In this document: piece after piece, positions 8,640 through 14,844 of the stretch
How the letters are laid out: each line of letters opens with the position of its first letter
Numbering within the stretch: the stretch's first letter is position 1
DNA from: a virus
Reading direction: 5' to 3' (one strand)
IMG/VR virus record: IMGVR_UViG_3300042569_001009
Span: 1-27,204 of that record
DNA length: 27,204 bases
Position numbers and translations under genes: made by a program
The notes under the pieces: model-generated
Told to the model about the DNA's origin: nothing
The model's database searches: none
The model's input: only the letters and a program-made list of their open reading frames with translations

Positions 8640-9089
8640 TTATCTCCATTTATCGCTCTCGCTTTTAAGACCTGTGATAAAGTCTCTAAACGATTTTAAA
8701 ATATCTTTTCCGGTAACATCTTTATAACTCTCGTTCATGCTCTTAACTTCGATGAAAACAAAGAACAATGCAACAGCTTTAGTTAACAATAACTCGATTG
8801 ATATGAAGTGAGATATGATGTCACCTGCGATATACTTCTCTACCAAGTAAAAGAAAAATATTGCGGCTGCATATATAAGGCATTTGATACCTGTTGCCAA
8901 CATCTTCTGGCTAGTAATTATATCTCCAATCTTAGCAGTTGATCCAGCCTTACGTCTGCTTTTAATAGATCTCCAGATTCCGAACCCGAAATCAAAGGCG
9001 ATAGAAATTAATGCAACTGTGACTAATGGTCCGACCGGCGCAAATAGCGTGACAAAGCTTGACAAAATGATAATGGTGTTTGTTTTCAT
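8640..9089 (-). CDS. Holin (phage_holin_4-like)
   Basis: 149 aa membrane protein that permeabilises the inner membrane to time lysis. Hydrophobic segments lie at about 5-40 (SSFVTLFAPVGPLVTVALIS and the following FDFGFGIW), 66-90 and 95-117, giving three or four membrane spans. The motif after the first pair (W-R-S-I-K-S-R-R-K-A-G-S-T-A) and the charged C-terminus match the Bacteroidota phage holin family with a D-x-x-x-G-I-W/R turn. The gene lies between the spanin (4 nt overlap) and the amidase (1 nt gap), a standard lysis cassette. Confidence 0.85.
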   Translation of the reverse strand: MKTNTIIILSSFVTLFAPVGPLVTVALISIAFDFGFGIWRSIKSRRKAGSTAKIGDIITSQKMLATGIKCLIYAAAIFFFYLVEKYIAGDIISHFISIELLLTKAVALFFVFIEVKSMNESYKDVTGKDILKSFRDFITGLKSESDKWR

Positions 9090-9517
9090 CTAAAAAATTT
9101 ATATGCTCGATATAAGATATAAAGTACTACAAATATAATCAAAAAAGCCAACAGGTTGTTTAGCAGTTTCTTCCACCATGGGTACTTCTCGTAATACTTA
9201 ACAGGTATCCTCTTTTCCACAACCTTAGTGATATAAACAGGATCACACTTACCTTCGATATAAACCTTTTTTTCTTTAGGAACATACCAAGTCTTAACAG
9301 ACAATCTTTCCTTTTCAATTGTAACTGTATCTATTAATTGTTGTATTGTAACTACTGTATCAGTCTCTACCTTTGGAATATATATAGATATAGTGTCATG
9401 AATAGTTATCGTATCACTAGTAAGTAAATATGGATACTTCTCAACTAGACGAGTAAAACGTTTTATTGGGCTACAACTAGCTAATAGTATCGAAATTATT
9501 ATAATCGTTGTTCTCAT
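9086..9517 (-). CDS. Candidate unimolecular spanin (lipoprotein with C-terminal membrane span)
   Basis: 143 aa. The N-terminus MRTTIIIISILLASCSP is a type II signal peptide with lipobox L-A-S-C15, so the mature N-terminus would be lipidated and held in the outer membrane. A periplasmic beta-rich stretch (about 35-105, repeated D-T-I/V and V-x-V patterns) is followed by WWKKLLNN and a membrane span at about 118-137 (LLAFLIIFVVLYILY). Lipid anchor at one end and inner-membrane span at the other is the topology of u-spanins such as phage T1 gp11, which fuse outer and inner membranes in the last step of lysis. Its place beside holin and amidase supports this. An alternative is an ordinary phage lipoprotein. 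Confidence 0.75.
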   Translation of the reverse strand: MRTTIIIISILLASCSPIKRFTRLVEKYPYLLTSDTITIHDTISIYIPKVETDTVVTIQQLIDTVTIEKERLSVKTWYVPKEKKVYIEGKCDPVYITKVVEKRIPVKYYEKYPWWKKLLNNLLAFLIIFVVLYILYRAYKFFR

Positions 9518-9669
9518 TCTCCTTTCAGTGCTTTCAGTTCATTGTACATTGCAAGAAGTTCTGCTTCCTTTTGTGCAATTAATTCTTCTTGTGTAGGTTC
9601 GTCTACTTCGATGAACTCAACTCGAACTAATCCGTTCTCATCATAAATTTCGTTTCTTACTTGTGGCAT
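9514..9669 (-). CDS. Short acidic helical protein between fibre and spanin genes
   Basis: 51 aa from ATG 9669; the stop overlaps the spanin start as ATGA. It reads MPQVRNEIYDENGLVRVEFI, then EVDEPTQEELIAQKEAELLA and MYNELKALKGE: a short beta hairpin followed by one long acidic helix. Small proteins of this kind directly follow fibre genes in many phages and can be fibre chaperones or caps, but nothing in the sequence proves it. The tight coupling and coding character support a real gene. Confidence 0.65.
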   Translation of the reverse strand: MPQVRNEIYDENGLVRVEFIEVDEPTQEELIAQKEAELLAMYNELKALKGE

Positions 9670-9681
9670 AATTATTTATTT

Positions 9682-11352
9682 TTATAAGGCTTGAATGAAA
9701 ACTCCTATATGACCATTATTCGCAAGGCTGAAAGCTGTTGGACTAATAGGTCCTGCTGGAGGTACTAAAAAATTAAAACTATTATTCAATACAAAATAAT
9801 TCATCGTTGATCCTGGAGTTGAAACCCCCAAAGGCAATACGCTACTACTTCCAAAACCAGTAAATGTTGCTCCAGCTTGATTTGAAATTGTTCCTACCCA
9901 ATAAATTGTGTTTGCATTAAAAACAAAACTACTGGCGGTCGCTGTTTTTACGCCACCCGTTGAACAATCTAAATCAGTAGATTGATAAAGTTTTGTACTC
10001 GGATACCCGTTTAAATCACTGTATATCAAAATTTTGCATAATGATCCCGCCGTCGTATTTACTACATTTATAGCGAAATTGCTTGCTGTAAATGTAGTTT
10101 TTGGAATAATAGGAATAAAGGTCATTCGGTTTGCCGAAGTTGCTTGGCTTGCCCCACCCCCCGCGTTTACTAATTGACCGCTGAAATATTGTCCGGAAAT
10201 CGGTTTTGTATTAAAATGAACGCCACCGCCACTACCTCCAACAATTAAATCACCTGATCCCAAAACGGAAGATCCATTTATTGTTTTGATATTCGTTCCG
10301 GAAACTAATGCATTTTGCTTACCGTTAAATGTATTCCAATTACTTGAACTTAAATAACCGTTGGTTGTTGAATTCGCTTGGTCTATTGAAATACTACCAA
10401 TACCACCCGTTAAAATAGAAGTATTAATTGGACTATTTCCGCTTAAGCCAGCAACTAAATTCATGTTCCCACTTGTTAAAAGAGTGGTTGAATTAATTGT
10501 TTTGATATCGGTCCCACTTACCAAGGTTGGTTGAATACCTGCATTTGACAATGACTCATTTTTCCATAGTGATGTAGCTGAGTCGTACTGAAGTATGTCA
10601 TTGTTTGCAACAGATGTGATTGCAACATCATGTAGTTCATTTAATTGATCTACACCTTCACTTACGCTGACAAATATTTTACCGTTATTAGCATGTGCGT
10701 AAATAACATATCCAATTTGAACAGGGTGAGTATTTGGCTCAATGTTTGTCAATTGGCCTGCTGTTGTTTCAGATAGCCATAATACATCGCCATCTAACCA
10801 AGTTTCACCTTGAATAGAACCTGTTGTATTTATTTTTCTTACCTCTCCAAAAGTAGTAATAAAACCTTCTTGATTATTATTTATTGTCTCAGTAACAAGT
10901 CCTAAAATACCTGTATGATTTGCTTTATTATTTGCTTGCGCTAATTTAACAGCTAATCGTTGCCCTTGAGCTCCACCTTCTGCTTGTGTCCTAACTCTTA
11001 CACATTGATAATTCGCTTCTAATAAATTAACTCCGGCTTTATTTACGACTCTTATTACTTCTTCTTGCCCTACTTGTAGTGTTACATTTCCACCCTTTAA
11101 TCCAAGATCAACAGTACCATCTTGATCGTTCCATCTCATAACAGCAACACCTGCTGTTCCTGTTGGCGTTTGGTCTAACTCTAATTGACCTGCCTTTAGT
11201 TCATACTCACCAAGGTCAACATTTCCTGTGGCTCCTGTATATGGAACATAAGGACCACCTCCACCACCTGTGGTTTTGGGCTTACCGTCTGCTCCTATGA
11301 TCTCTAGATGATCATACCCGAACATATTACCATTCGCGTCAACTACCTGCAT
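9682..11352 (-). CDS. Tail fibre / receptor-binding protein
   Basis: 556 aa. The N-terminal part (MQVVDANGNMFGYDHLEIIG, a GGGGG linker, VPYTGATGNVDLGEYELKAG, then DQDGTVDLGLKGGNVTLQVG) is a typical virion-anchoring fibre head. The middle carries two copies of a fibre-shaft repeat, LVSGTDIKTINSTTLLTSGN and LVSGTNIKTINGSSVLGSGD, followed by a Gly-rich hinge. The C-terminal ~180 residues form a separate beta domain (MTFIPIIPKTTFTASNF, ILIYSDLNGYPSTKLYQSTD, IYWVGT) that I recognise from many phage fibre tips and that probably contacts the host surface. Its start overlaps the upstream gene by 10 nt. Receptor identity cannot be read from the sequence. Confidence 0.85.
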   Translation of the reverse strand: MQVVDANGNMFGYDHLEIIGADGKPKTTGGGGGPYVPYTGATGNVDLGEYELKAGQLELDQTPTGTAGVAVMRWNDQDGTVDLGLKGGNVTLQVGQEEVIRVVNKAGVNLLEANYQCVRVRTQAEGGAQGQRLAVKLAQANNKANHTGILGLVTETINNNQEGFITTFGEVRKINTTGSIQGETWLDGDVLWLSETTAGQLTNIEPNTHPVQIGYVIYAHANNGKIFVSVSEGVDQLNELHDVAITSVANNDILQYDSATSLWKNESLSNAGIQPTLVSGTDIKTINSTTLLTSGNMNLVAGLSGNSPINTSILTGGIGSISIDQANSTTNGYLSSSNWNTFNGKQNALVSGTNIKTINGSSVLGSGDLIVGGSGGGVHFNTKPISGQYFSGQLVNAGGGASQATSANRMTFIPIIPKTTFTASNFAINVVNTTAGSLCKILIYSDLNGYPSTKLYQSTDLDCSTGGVKTATASSFVFNANTIYWVGTISNQAGATFTGFGSSSVLPLGVSTPGSTMNYFVLNNSFNFLVPPAGPISPTAFSLANNGHIGVFIQAL

Positions 11353-11672
11353 CTCACAACATTTATATTAGGCATGTCTTCACCCTCAGCTATAAATGTT
11401 GTTCCTGAAATACTAGAGGTAACTGTGATATAATCGCCTTCGTTTAAAAAATATGGGAATGAGTCAGTGATGGTATCACCGGCTGATAGATTGACTGAAT
11501 AAACTTTCGTTGTAGTCGTTGTAGCTAATGTATATTTGAATACAGTTAATGTGTATGCAAGTGGGTTATTAAATCGCATATAACGAAGTTCAGACACATT
11601 ATTGTCAGGGGCCGTATGTATAATAGTCCCTGATGTAGATAACGTCCCTTGATTCGTAAATTGACCTATCAT
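11343..11672 (-). CDS. Small beta-rich virion protein
   Basis: 109 aa, Thr/Ser-rich, beginning MIGQFTNQGTLSTSGTIIHT and containing LRYMRFNNPLAYTLTVFKYT and VNLSAGDTITDSFPYFLNEG. The alternation suggests a single beta-sandwich, as in small tail or head surface proteins. The start overlaps the upstream stop (TAATG at 11670-11674) and its end overlaps the fibre gene by 10 nt, so it is probably made together with the fibre. Confidence 0.65.
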   Translation of the reverse strand: MIGQFTNQGTLSTSGTIIHTAPDNNVSELRYMRFNNPLAYTLTVFKYTLATTTTTKVYSVNLSAGDTITDSFPYFLNEGDYITVTSSISGTTFIAEGEDMPNINVVRCR

Positions 11673-11821
11673 TACTCCTCAGTTGGTACGATTTCAACTA
11701 ACTCATTAATCTTATTGATAGCTTTAACAATGGTAGCTGAATCGCTTAAGCTAAATACACCTGCCTTTGCAGATGCCTCAAGTGCTTGAACTAAAACTTG
11801 CATTGCTTGATCCTTATTCAT
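11672..11821 (-). CDS. Short helical protein in fibre operon
   Basis: 49 aa from ATG 11821, joined to the next gene by TAATG and overlapping the upstream gene by 8 nt. It reads MNKDQAMQVLVQALEASAKA, then GVFSLSDSATIVKAINKINE and LVEIVPTEE: two helices with an A-x-x-A-x-x-A pattern. I recall similar short proteins (helix, A-G-V/I-L/F-S-L, helix) in fibre regions of Bacteroidota phages. Function unknown. Confidence 0.65.
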   Translation of the reverse strand: MNKDQAMQVLVQALEASAKAGVFSLSDSATIVKAINKINELVEIVPTEE

Positions 11822-12026
11822 TGATAATTGCATTAATTTGTTCTGTCTGCTCTGCTGTTAAAGCTGTTACAAACCACTCATGCCCCATCATAATACGAAG
11901 GTGCTCAACGTTTCTTGAAATCGTATCTAAGTCGTCTTGTGTTTTATCCGTTTTTGCGTTTAATTCGTTAATCAAATTTACGCTATCAAATGCAGCGTTT
12001 ACGCTTTGTAGTATTTCGTTTTCCAT
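11814..12026 (-). CDS. Small helical hypothetical protein
   Basis: 70 aa, acidic: MENEILQSVNAAFDSVNLIN, a helical linker, then VEHLRIMMGHEWFVTALTAE and QTEQINAIINE. The segment V-E-H-L-x-I-M-M-G-x-x-W-F recurs in small proteins of Bacteroidota phage tail regions, as I recall. The start forms TAATG with the stop of the adhesin-like gene, so it is translated in the same operon. A chaperone or assembly role for the neighbouring fibres is possible but only inferred. Confidence 0.68.
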   Translation of the reverse strand: MENEILQSVNAAFDSVNLINELNAKTDKTQDDLDTISRNVEHLRIMMGHEWFVTALTAEQTEQINAIINE

Positions 12027-12817
12027 TATGCTAAAAGTATTTTTTGAACTGTTCCGTTAATTGTTACTTGCCAATATTTTGTAGATGTGTTGACTTGTGA
12101 TGCTACTGTCCCTGCAGGATAAGATGAGCTTCCAATACCAATTTCTCCTGCTCCTACAACAATGTTACACCCGATAGCTATCCCTCCAGAATCAGCAGTT
12201 GAAAAAGCACCAAGAGCAACGCTGCCTTCACCTACAAAAGTATTGAAACCTACTGCTGTTCCAAACATTGTAGAACCCGTTACAACATTACCTCCAATAC
12301 AAACATTCAATTGACCACTTACGTTGTCAGAACCAGCACCATTTCCAATTATTACATTGTTGGCAGCTGTTGTTGCAAATTTATGAGCAGTTGCTCCGAT
12401 TGCTACATTTGAGCTTCCTGTTGTAAGTGAAGATTGTGCATCATATCCGATTGCTACATTTGAACTTCCTGTTGTTGTAGCACCTAAGGCTTCTGAACCA
12501 ATTGCCACATTGCTCTGAGCAGTTGTTGAAGCATCCGATGCATTACGCCCTACTATTGTATTGTTTGCTCCCGAAGTATTACTCTTTAAAGCACCATCTC
12601 CAAATGAAGTATTTGTTGCAATGTTACCTTTTCCGTTATTCCACAAAGTTAAGTCAGTTGCATTTGTCTCTACCCATGCAGGAAGGCCTGCTGCTGCAAT
12701 AATTTGTGCTCCTGTAATCTTACGACTACCAGTAGCGCCTGCTAATGATACCTCTAGTTCATCAGTCGGGTCTAAGTTTCGTCCTAATGCCGTTAGGTCG
12801 TTTATTTTATATGCCAT
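12026..12817 (-). CDS. YadA-head-repeat fibre/adhesin
   Basis: 263 aa. After a short N-terminal anchor (MAYKINDLTALGRNLDPTDE, then LAGATGSRKITGAQIIAAAG), residues about 60-235 contain a series of ~14-residue units with the core N-V-A-I-G (NVAIGSEALGATTTGS, NVAIGYDAQSSLTTGS, NVAIGATAHKFATT, NVIIGNGAG, and others). This is the left-handed beta-roll repeat of trimeric YadA-type adhesin heads, widely reused in phage fibres. It likely forms a trimeric host-contact or shaft structure. The repeats are also visible in DNA, for example near 12395 and 12449. Confidence 0.82.
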   Translation of the reverse strand: MAYKINDLTALGRNLDPTDELEVSLAGATGSRKITGAQIIAAAGLPAWVETNATDLTLWNNGKGNIATNTSFGDGALKSNTSGANNTIVGRNASDASTTAQSNVAIGSEALGATTTGSSNVAIGYDAQSSLTTGSSNVAIGATAHKFATTAANNVIIGNGAGSDNVSGQLNVCIGGNVVTGSTMFGTAVGFNTFVGEGSVALGAFSTADSGGIAIGCNIVVGAGEIGIGSSSYPAGTVASQVNTSTKYWQVTINGTVQKILLA

Positions 12818-12819
12818 GT

Positions 12820-12966
12820 CTAATCTATTATTCGTGTTTGGTTATCGTCAGTAATTCGTTCCACAAGATCGTCAGTGATCCTAGCATTTGCAGGTATACC
12901 TCCTCCAGCAGATGCAGTCTGTCCATCGACAGCTACCTCAATAGCTATTTGAATACCTATCATCAT
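12820..12966 (-). CDS. Small hypothetical protein in structural operon
   Basis: 48 aa from tandem ATG codons (12966 or 12963), ending 2 nt before the adhesin-like gene and starting 1 nt after the stop of the gene upstream. It reads MMIGIQIAIEVAVDGQTASA, then GGGIPANARITDDLVERITD and DNQTRIID. It fills an otherwise empty gap exactly, which supports it. I do not recognise a family; a short beta strand plus acidic tail is all that can be seen. Confidence 0.6.
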   Translation of the reverse strand: MMIGIQIAIEVAVDGQTASAGGGIPANARITDDLVERITDDNQTRIID

Positions 12967-12967
12967 A

Positions 12968-13228
12968 CTACCAGAGAGCTACAATATTCGTAGCTGATGT
13001 ACCTGAAGCGAATACTCTATTCACCTGTACCGGTAAAAAAGATCCAGCTAATACACCGTTAAATGTAACGTCATCGCCACCTGCTGTTAATACTCGTAGG
13101 TTACCTGCTCCACCAATATATAGAACGCAAGGCCAAGCAATGTCTCCGCCCCCAACGAATGGGATATCTACGGTATTACTTGGAGTAACCGCTGCCGCTC
13201 TAGCGACTTGTAATTTTTGATTTGCCAT
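12968..13228 (-). CDS. Small virion protein (spike-base/decoration-like)
   Basis: 86 aa, beta-rich and Gly/Ala/Val-rich: MANQKLQVARAAAVTPSNTV, IPFVGGGDIAWPCVLYIGGA, then GSFLPVQVNRVFASGTSATN and IVALW. The ending Q-V-x-R-V-x-A-S-G-T-x-A-x-x-I-V-A-L-W is a strong signature of a small structural protein found in many tailed phages, sometimes called spike base protein by comparison with a gene transfer agent protein. It opens the surface-protein cassette. Confidence 0.75.
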   Translation of the reverse strand: MANQKLQVARAAAVTPSNTVDIPFVGGGDIAWPCVLYIGGAGNLRVLTAGGDDVTFNGVLAGSFLPVQVNRVFASGTSATNIVALW

Positions 13229-13231
13229 CTT

Positions 13232-13492
13232 TTATTTTTTTGTTGTCTTACCGTTCGCACCATTGCGCGCACGATTAATACTTGGTTTTTCTTTTACAAA
13301 TTTACCACTTTTTGTGGAACTCATATCAGGGCCTCCCTTGCCATCAATGTCAAGAGCACGACGAGCCTTTGTATGTGCCGCTCTATATGACTTTCTTTCT
13401 TCTGTAGAGTTCAACTCACGCTGATATTCTCTCCTCTTCTCCGCTGCCTTCGGATTGCTCGCGTAGTACTTCGACGTCTTGCTTTGTCCCAT
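13232..13492 (-). CDS. Conserved basic phage protein (SKYYASNP family)
   Basis: 86 aa, about a third Lys/Arg. It reads MGQSKTSKYYASNPKAAEKR, with a helix EYQRELNSTEERKSYRAAHT, then RRALDIDGKGGPDMSSTKSG and a basic tail SINRARNGANGKTTKK. Proteins with S-K-Y-Y-x-x-N-P, a central K/R helix and G-x-D-x-S-H/S-x-K-x-G occur in many marine and freshwater phages, usually beside structural genes, and their function is unknown to me. The 5' end overlaps the upstream gene by 77 nt in another frame. Confidence 0.75.
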   Translation of the reverse strand: MGQSKTSKYYASNPKAAEKRREYQRELNSTEERKSYRAAHTKARRALDIDGKGGPDMSSTKSGKFVKEKPSINRARNGANGKTTKK

Positions 13493-13658
13493 AAAATATT
13501 CTATTTACTAATAACCTAGGATCGTTCCACGCTTCTTGTCGTTCACCACAACCGCAGTCCTCTCCAACTAATTTATCTAGTCGGGTAGCTTTAGTAATAG
13601 CAGCAACCGTGTCACCGATCCCTTTATGTCTTTTTATAATGATCACCCTTTTTTCCAT
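13416..13658 (-). CDS. Conserved small phage protein with CGC motif
   Basis: 80 aa: a basic start MEKRVIIIKRHKGIGDTVAA, a helix ITKATRLDKLV, then EDCGCGERQEAWNDPRLLVN. The pattern G-I/L-G-D-x-V-x-x-I-T-K-A-T followed by D-C-G-C-x-x-R is a recurrent small phage protein family, as I recall, with the paired cysteines suggesting metal binding. The last 26 residues, which overlap the next gene by 77 nt, look unlike the family and may be an extension shaped by the overlap. Function unknown. Confidence 0.7.
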   Translation of the reverse strand: MEKRVIIIKRHKGIGDTVAAITKATRLDKLVGEDCGCGERQEAWNDPRLLVNRIFYGTKQDVEVLREQSEGSGEEERISA

Positions 13659-13942
13659 TTAGTGCTAGGAGATGCAGTCTTACTTGGTGACCACTTAACT
13701 TTGTCGGCCCAATATGCAGCACTCATCTTACCCTTAGCAATGTTTTTAGCGTGTCTGCTCTCAAAAGCTTTTCGTTGACCTACCGTCTGATTGGTTTTTA
13801 CACCCTGTTGACCAAAACGAATAAGCTTCACTTCATCACCGGACTTGGCTACCACAACGTGGCTCTTCGTCGGATGACTTGGCGTTCTCTTAGGTTGATT
13901 GTACCCACTAACGCCTGCTCGTTCTAGTCTTGGGTCTTTCAT
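13643..13942 (-). CDS. Conserved basic phage protein (KSHVVVAK family)
   Basis: 99 aa, basic. The signature runs across the whole protein: DPRLERAGVSGYNQPKRTPS, KSHVVVAKSGDEVKLIRFGQ, QGVKTNQTV, RHAKNIAKGKMSAAYWADKV, KWSP. This family is common in phages of aquatic bacteria and some eukaryotic viruses; its biochemical role is unknown to me. The small beta domain and basic tail suggest contact with DNA or packing inside the virion, which is inference. The ATG overlaps the upstream stop as ATGA and the end overlaps the next gene by 16 nt. Confidence 0.8.
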   Translation of the reverse strand: MKDPRLERAGVSGYNQPKRTPSHPTKSHVVVAKSGDEVKLIRFGQQGVKTNQTVGQRKAFESRHAKNIAKGKMSAAYWADKVKWSPSKTASPSTKWKKG

Positions 13943-14091
13943 TGCTTCTTTTTTACCGGTTTAGCTGTTTTAGCGGCCTTCTTAAAGTTACTAGCCGTCG
14001 GTGCTCCCTTCTCTCCTTTTTTTCTCATGGTCTCGCCTGATCCAGCTTTAATTCGCTCTCTCTTTGCGTGAATGTTGCTATATAGTCCCAT
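13939..14091 (-). CDS. Conserved very basic small phage protein (NIHAKRERI family)
   Basis: 50 aa from the ATG at 14091: MGLYSNIHAKRERIKAGSGE, then TMRKKGEKGAPTASNFKKAA and KTAKPVKKKQ. An upstream in-frame ATG at 14130 would lie inside the divergent gene and upstream of the promoter, so 14091 is preferred. The pattern M-G-L-Y-x-N-I-H-A-K-R-x-R-I-x-x-G-S-G-E is one I recognise in many environmental phages. It is the first gene of the left arm, immediately after the palindromic promoter. Confidence 0.78.
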   Translation of the reverse strand: MGLYSNIHAKRERIKAGSGETMRKKGEKGAPTASNFKKAAKTAKPVKKKQ

Positions 14092-14097
14092 TATGAA

Positions 14098-14115
14098 TAT
14101 ATTTGTACAAATATA
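14098..14115. promoter_or_regulatory. Palindromic bidirectional promoter
   Basis: An 18-bp perfect palindrome, TATATTTGTACAAATATA, places one TATATTTG (TAnnTTTG, Bacteroidota -7 consensus) on each strand. The plus copy (14098-14105) is 15 nt before the ATG at 14121; the minus copy (14115-14108) is 16 nt before the ATG at 14091. A GTTG at 14074-14077, 20 bp upstream of the plus -7 box, is a near match to the TTTG -33 element. The two promoters overlap, so firing of one should block the other; a dimeric repressor could also use the dyad. Confidence 0.62.
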
Positions 14116-14120
14116 ATAAA

Positions 14121-14645
14121 ATGAAACCAAAAGTAAAAATTCATAAGCGTAGAAGACGCAGAAAAAAGGTATATACCGGTAGAGAGACTAGATGGGACTT
14201 CATGCAACATTGGACAGTTATAAGAAAATGGGCCGTCCTTAACTATGAACTTAAGAGCACGGCAGACCTAGAGATCTTAATGCACCTATACTCACGACAA
14301 CTGTTTACCCTGCCCGAATGCTATGAATGGGCAAAGTTTATGTCTTGGGATCGACACCGATTTAATAGATTGCTTGCTGAAGGTTGGATACATGTATGGA
14401 GGACTAGAAGTCTAGGTGAGTCAGCCATGTATGAACTGACACATAAGGCTAAGAAGATGATCACCTCAGTGTATAAGAAAATGACAGGCCTAGAGCCAAT
14501 TCCTGAATCATCTAGACGAAATAAGGCGTTCAGAAAGAACGCCCCATTCGCACAAAAAACATTAGCTAATGCTATCCGTTCATTTAATCAAGAACACAAA
14601 CAACATCTTTCTCTTGTATTAGATAAAGACGAGTTTCCCCAATAA
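14121..14645 (+). CDS. Winged-helix-like phage protein, possible regulator
   Basis: 174 aa from ATG 14121; an in-frame ATG at 14103 lies inside the promoter palindrome and is unlikely. A very basic N-terminus (KPKVKIHKRRRRRKK) precedes TRWDFMQHWTVIRKWAVLNY, helices LEILMHLYSRQLFTLPECYE and SWDRHRFNRLLAEGWIHVWR, and a beta-wing-like region with AMYELTHKAKKMITSVYKKM. Helices followed by G-W-I-x-V-W-R and Y-E-L-T-x-K-A-K resemble MarR-type winged-helix proteins, and similar proteins are common in Bacteroidota phages. It is transcribed against the structural arm and may be a regulator. Its 3' end overlaps the GroES gene by 62 nt on the opposite strand. Confidence 0.75.
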   Translation: MKPKVKIHKRRRRRKKVYTGRETRWDFMQHWTVIRKWAVLNYELKSTADLEILMHLYSRQLFTLPECYEWAKFMSWDRHRFNRLLAEGWIHVWRTRSLGESAMYELTHKAKKMITSVYKKMTGLEPIPESSRRNKAFRKNAPFAQKTLANAIRSFNQEHKQHLSLVLDKDEFPQ

Positions 14646-14844
14646 AGACATCATGGCCTGCCACCTTATCAAATAGGATGGTATCCCCTGCCTTAATGTC
14701 TAAGACATTAGTGCCAGGCTCAACGATGCGTGCCTTGTGGTATCTTAAATCGTCAGAGTCCTCCCCCGATAGGAGAAGACCTGACTTTGTTTCCTTTTGC
14801 TCGATGATCTTGTCGATCAGGATGAACTTATTTATTACCTTCAT
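14584..14844 (-). CDS. groES: Co-chaperonin GroES
   Basis: 86 aa single-domain GroES, slightly shorter than the usual ~95. It begins MKVINKFILIDKIIEQKETK. The segment SGLLLSGED matches the mobile-loop region that contacts GroEL; then RIVEPGTNVLDIKAGDTILF carries the conserved G-D-x-I/V-L-F strand, and YLIQEKDVVCVLD is the closing strand. It forms the heptameric lid of the chaperonin encoded just upstream, overlapping it by 17 nt, so the two are likely made together. Bacterial operons normally run groES then groEL; here the order is reversed. Confidence 0.9.
   Translation of the reverse strand: MKVINKFILIDKIIEQKETKSGLLLSGEDSDDLRYHKARIVEPGTNVLDIKAGDTILFDKVAGHDVFIGETRLYLIQEKDVVCVLD

Noticed and set aside
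11767-12060. 97-codon plus-strand frame opposite the small fibre-operon genes
   Set aside because: Antisense shadow; the minus-strand genes have overlapping start/stop junctions and recognisable patterns.
12380-12480. DNA direct repeats that might suggest a tandem-repeat locus or CRISPR
   Set aside because: They encode the N-V-A-I-G protein repeats of the adhesin-like gene; spacing and coding frame explain them fully. No CRISPR-like array exists in the window.
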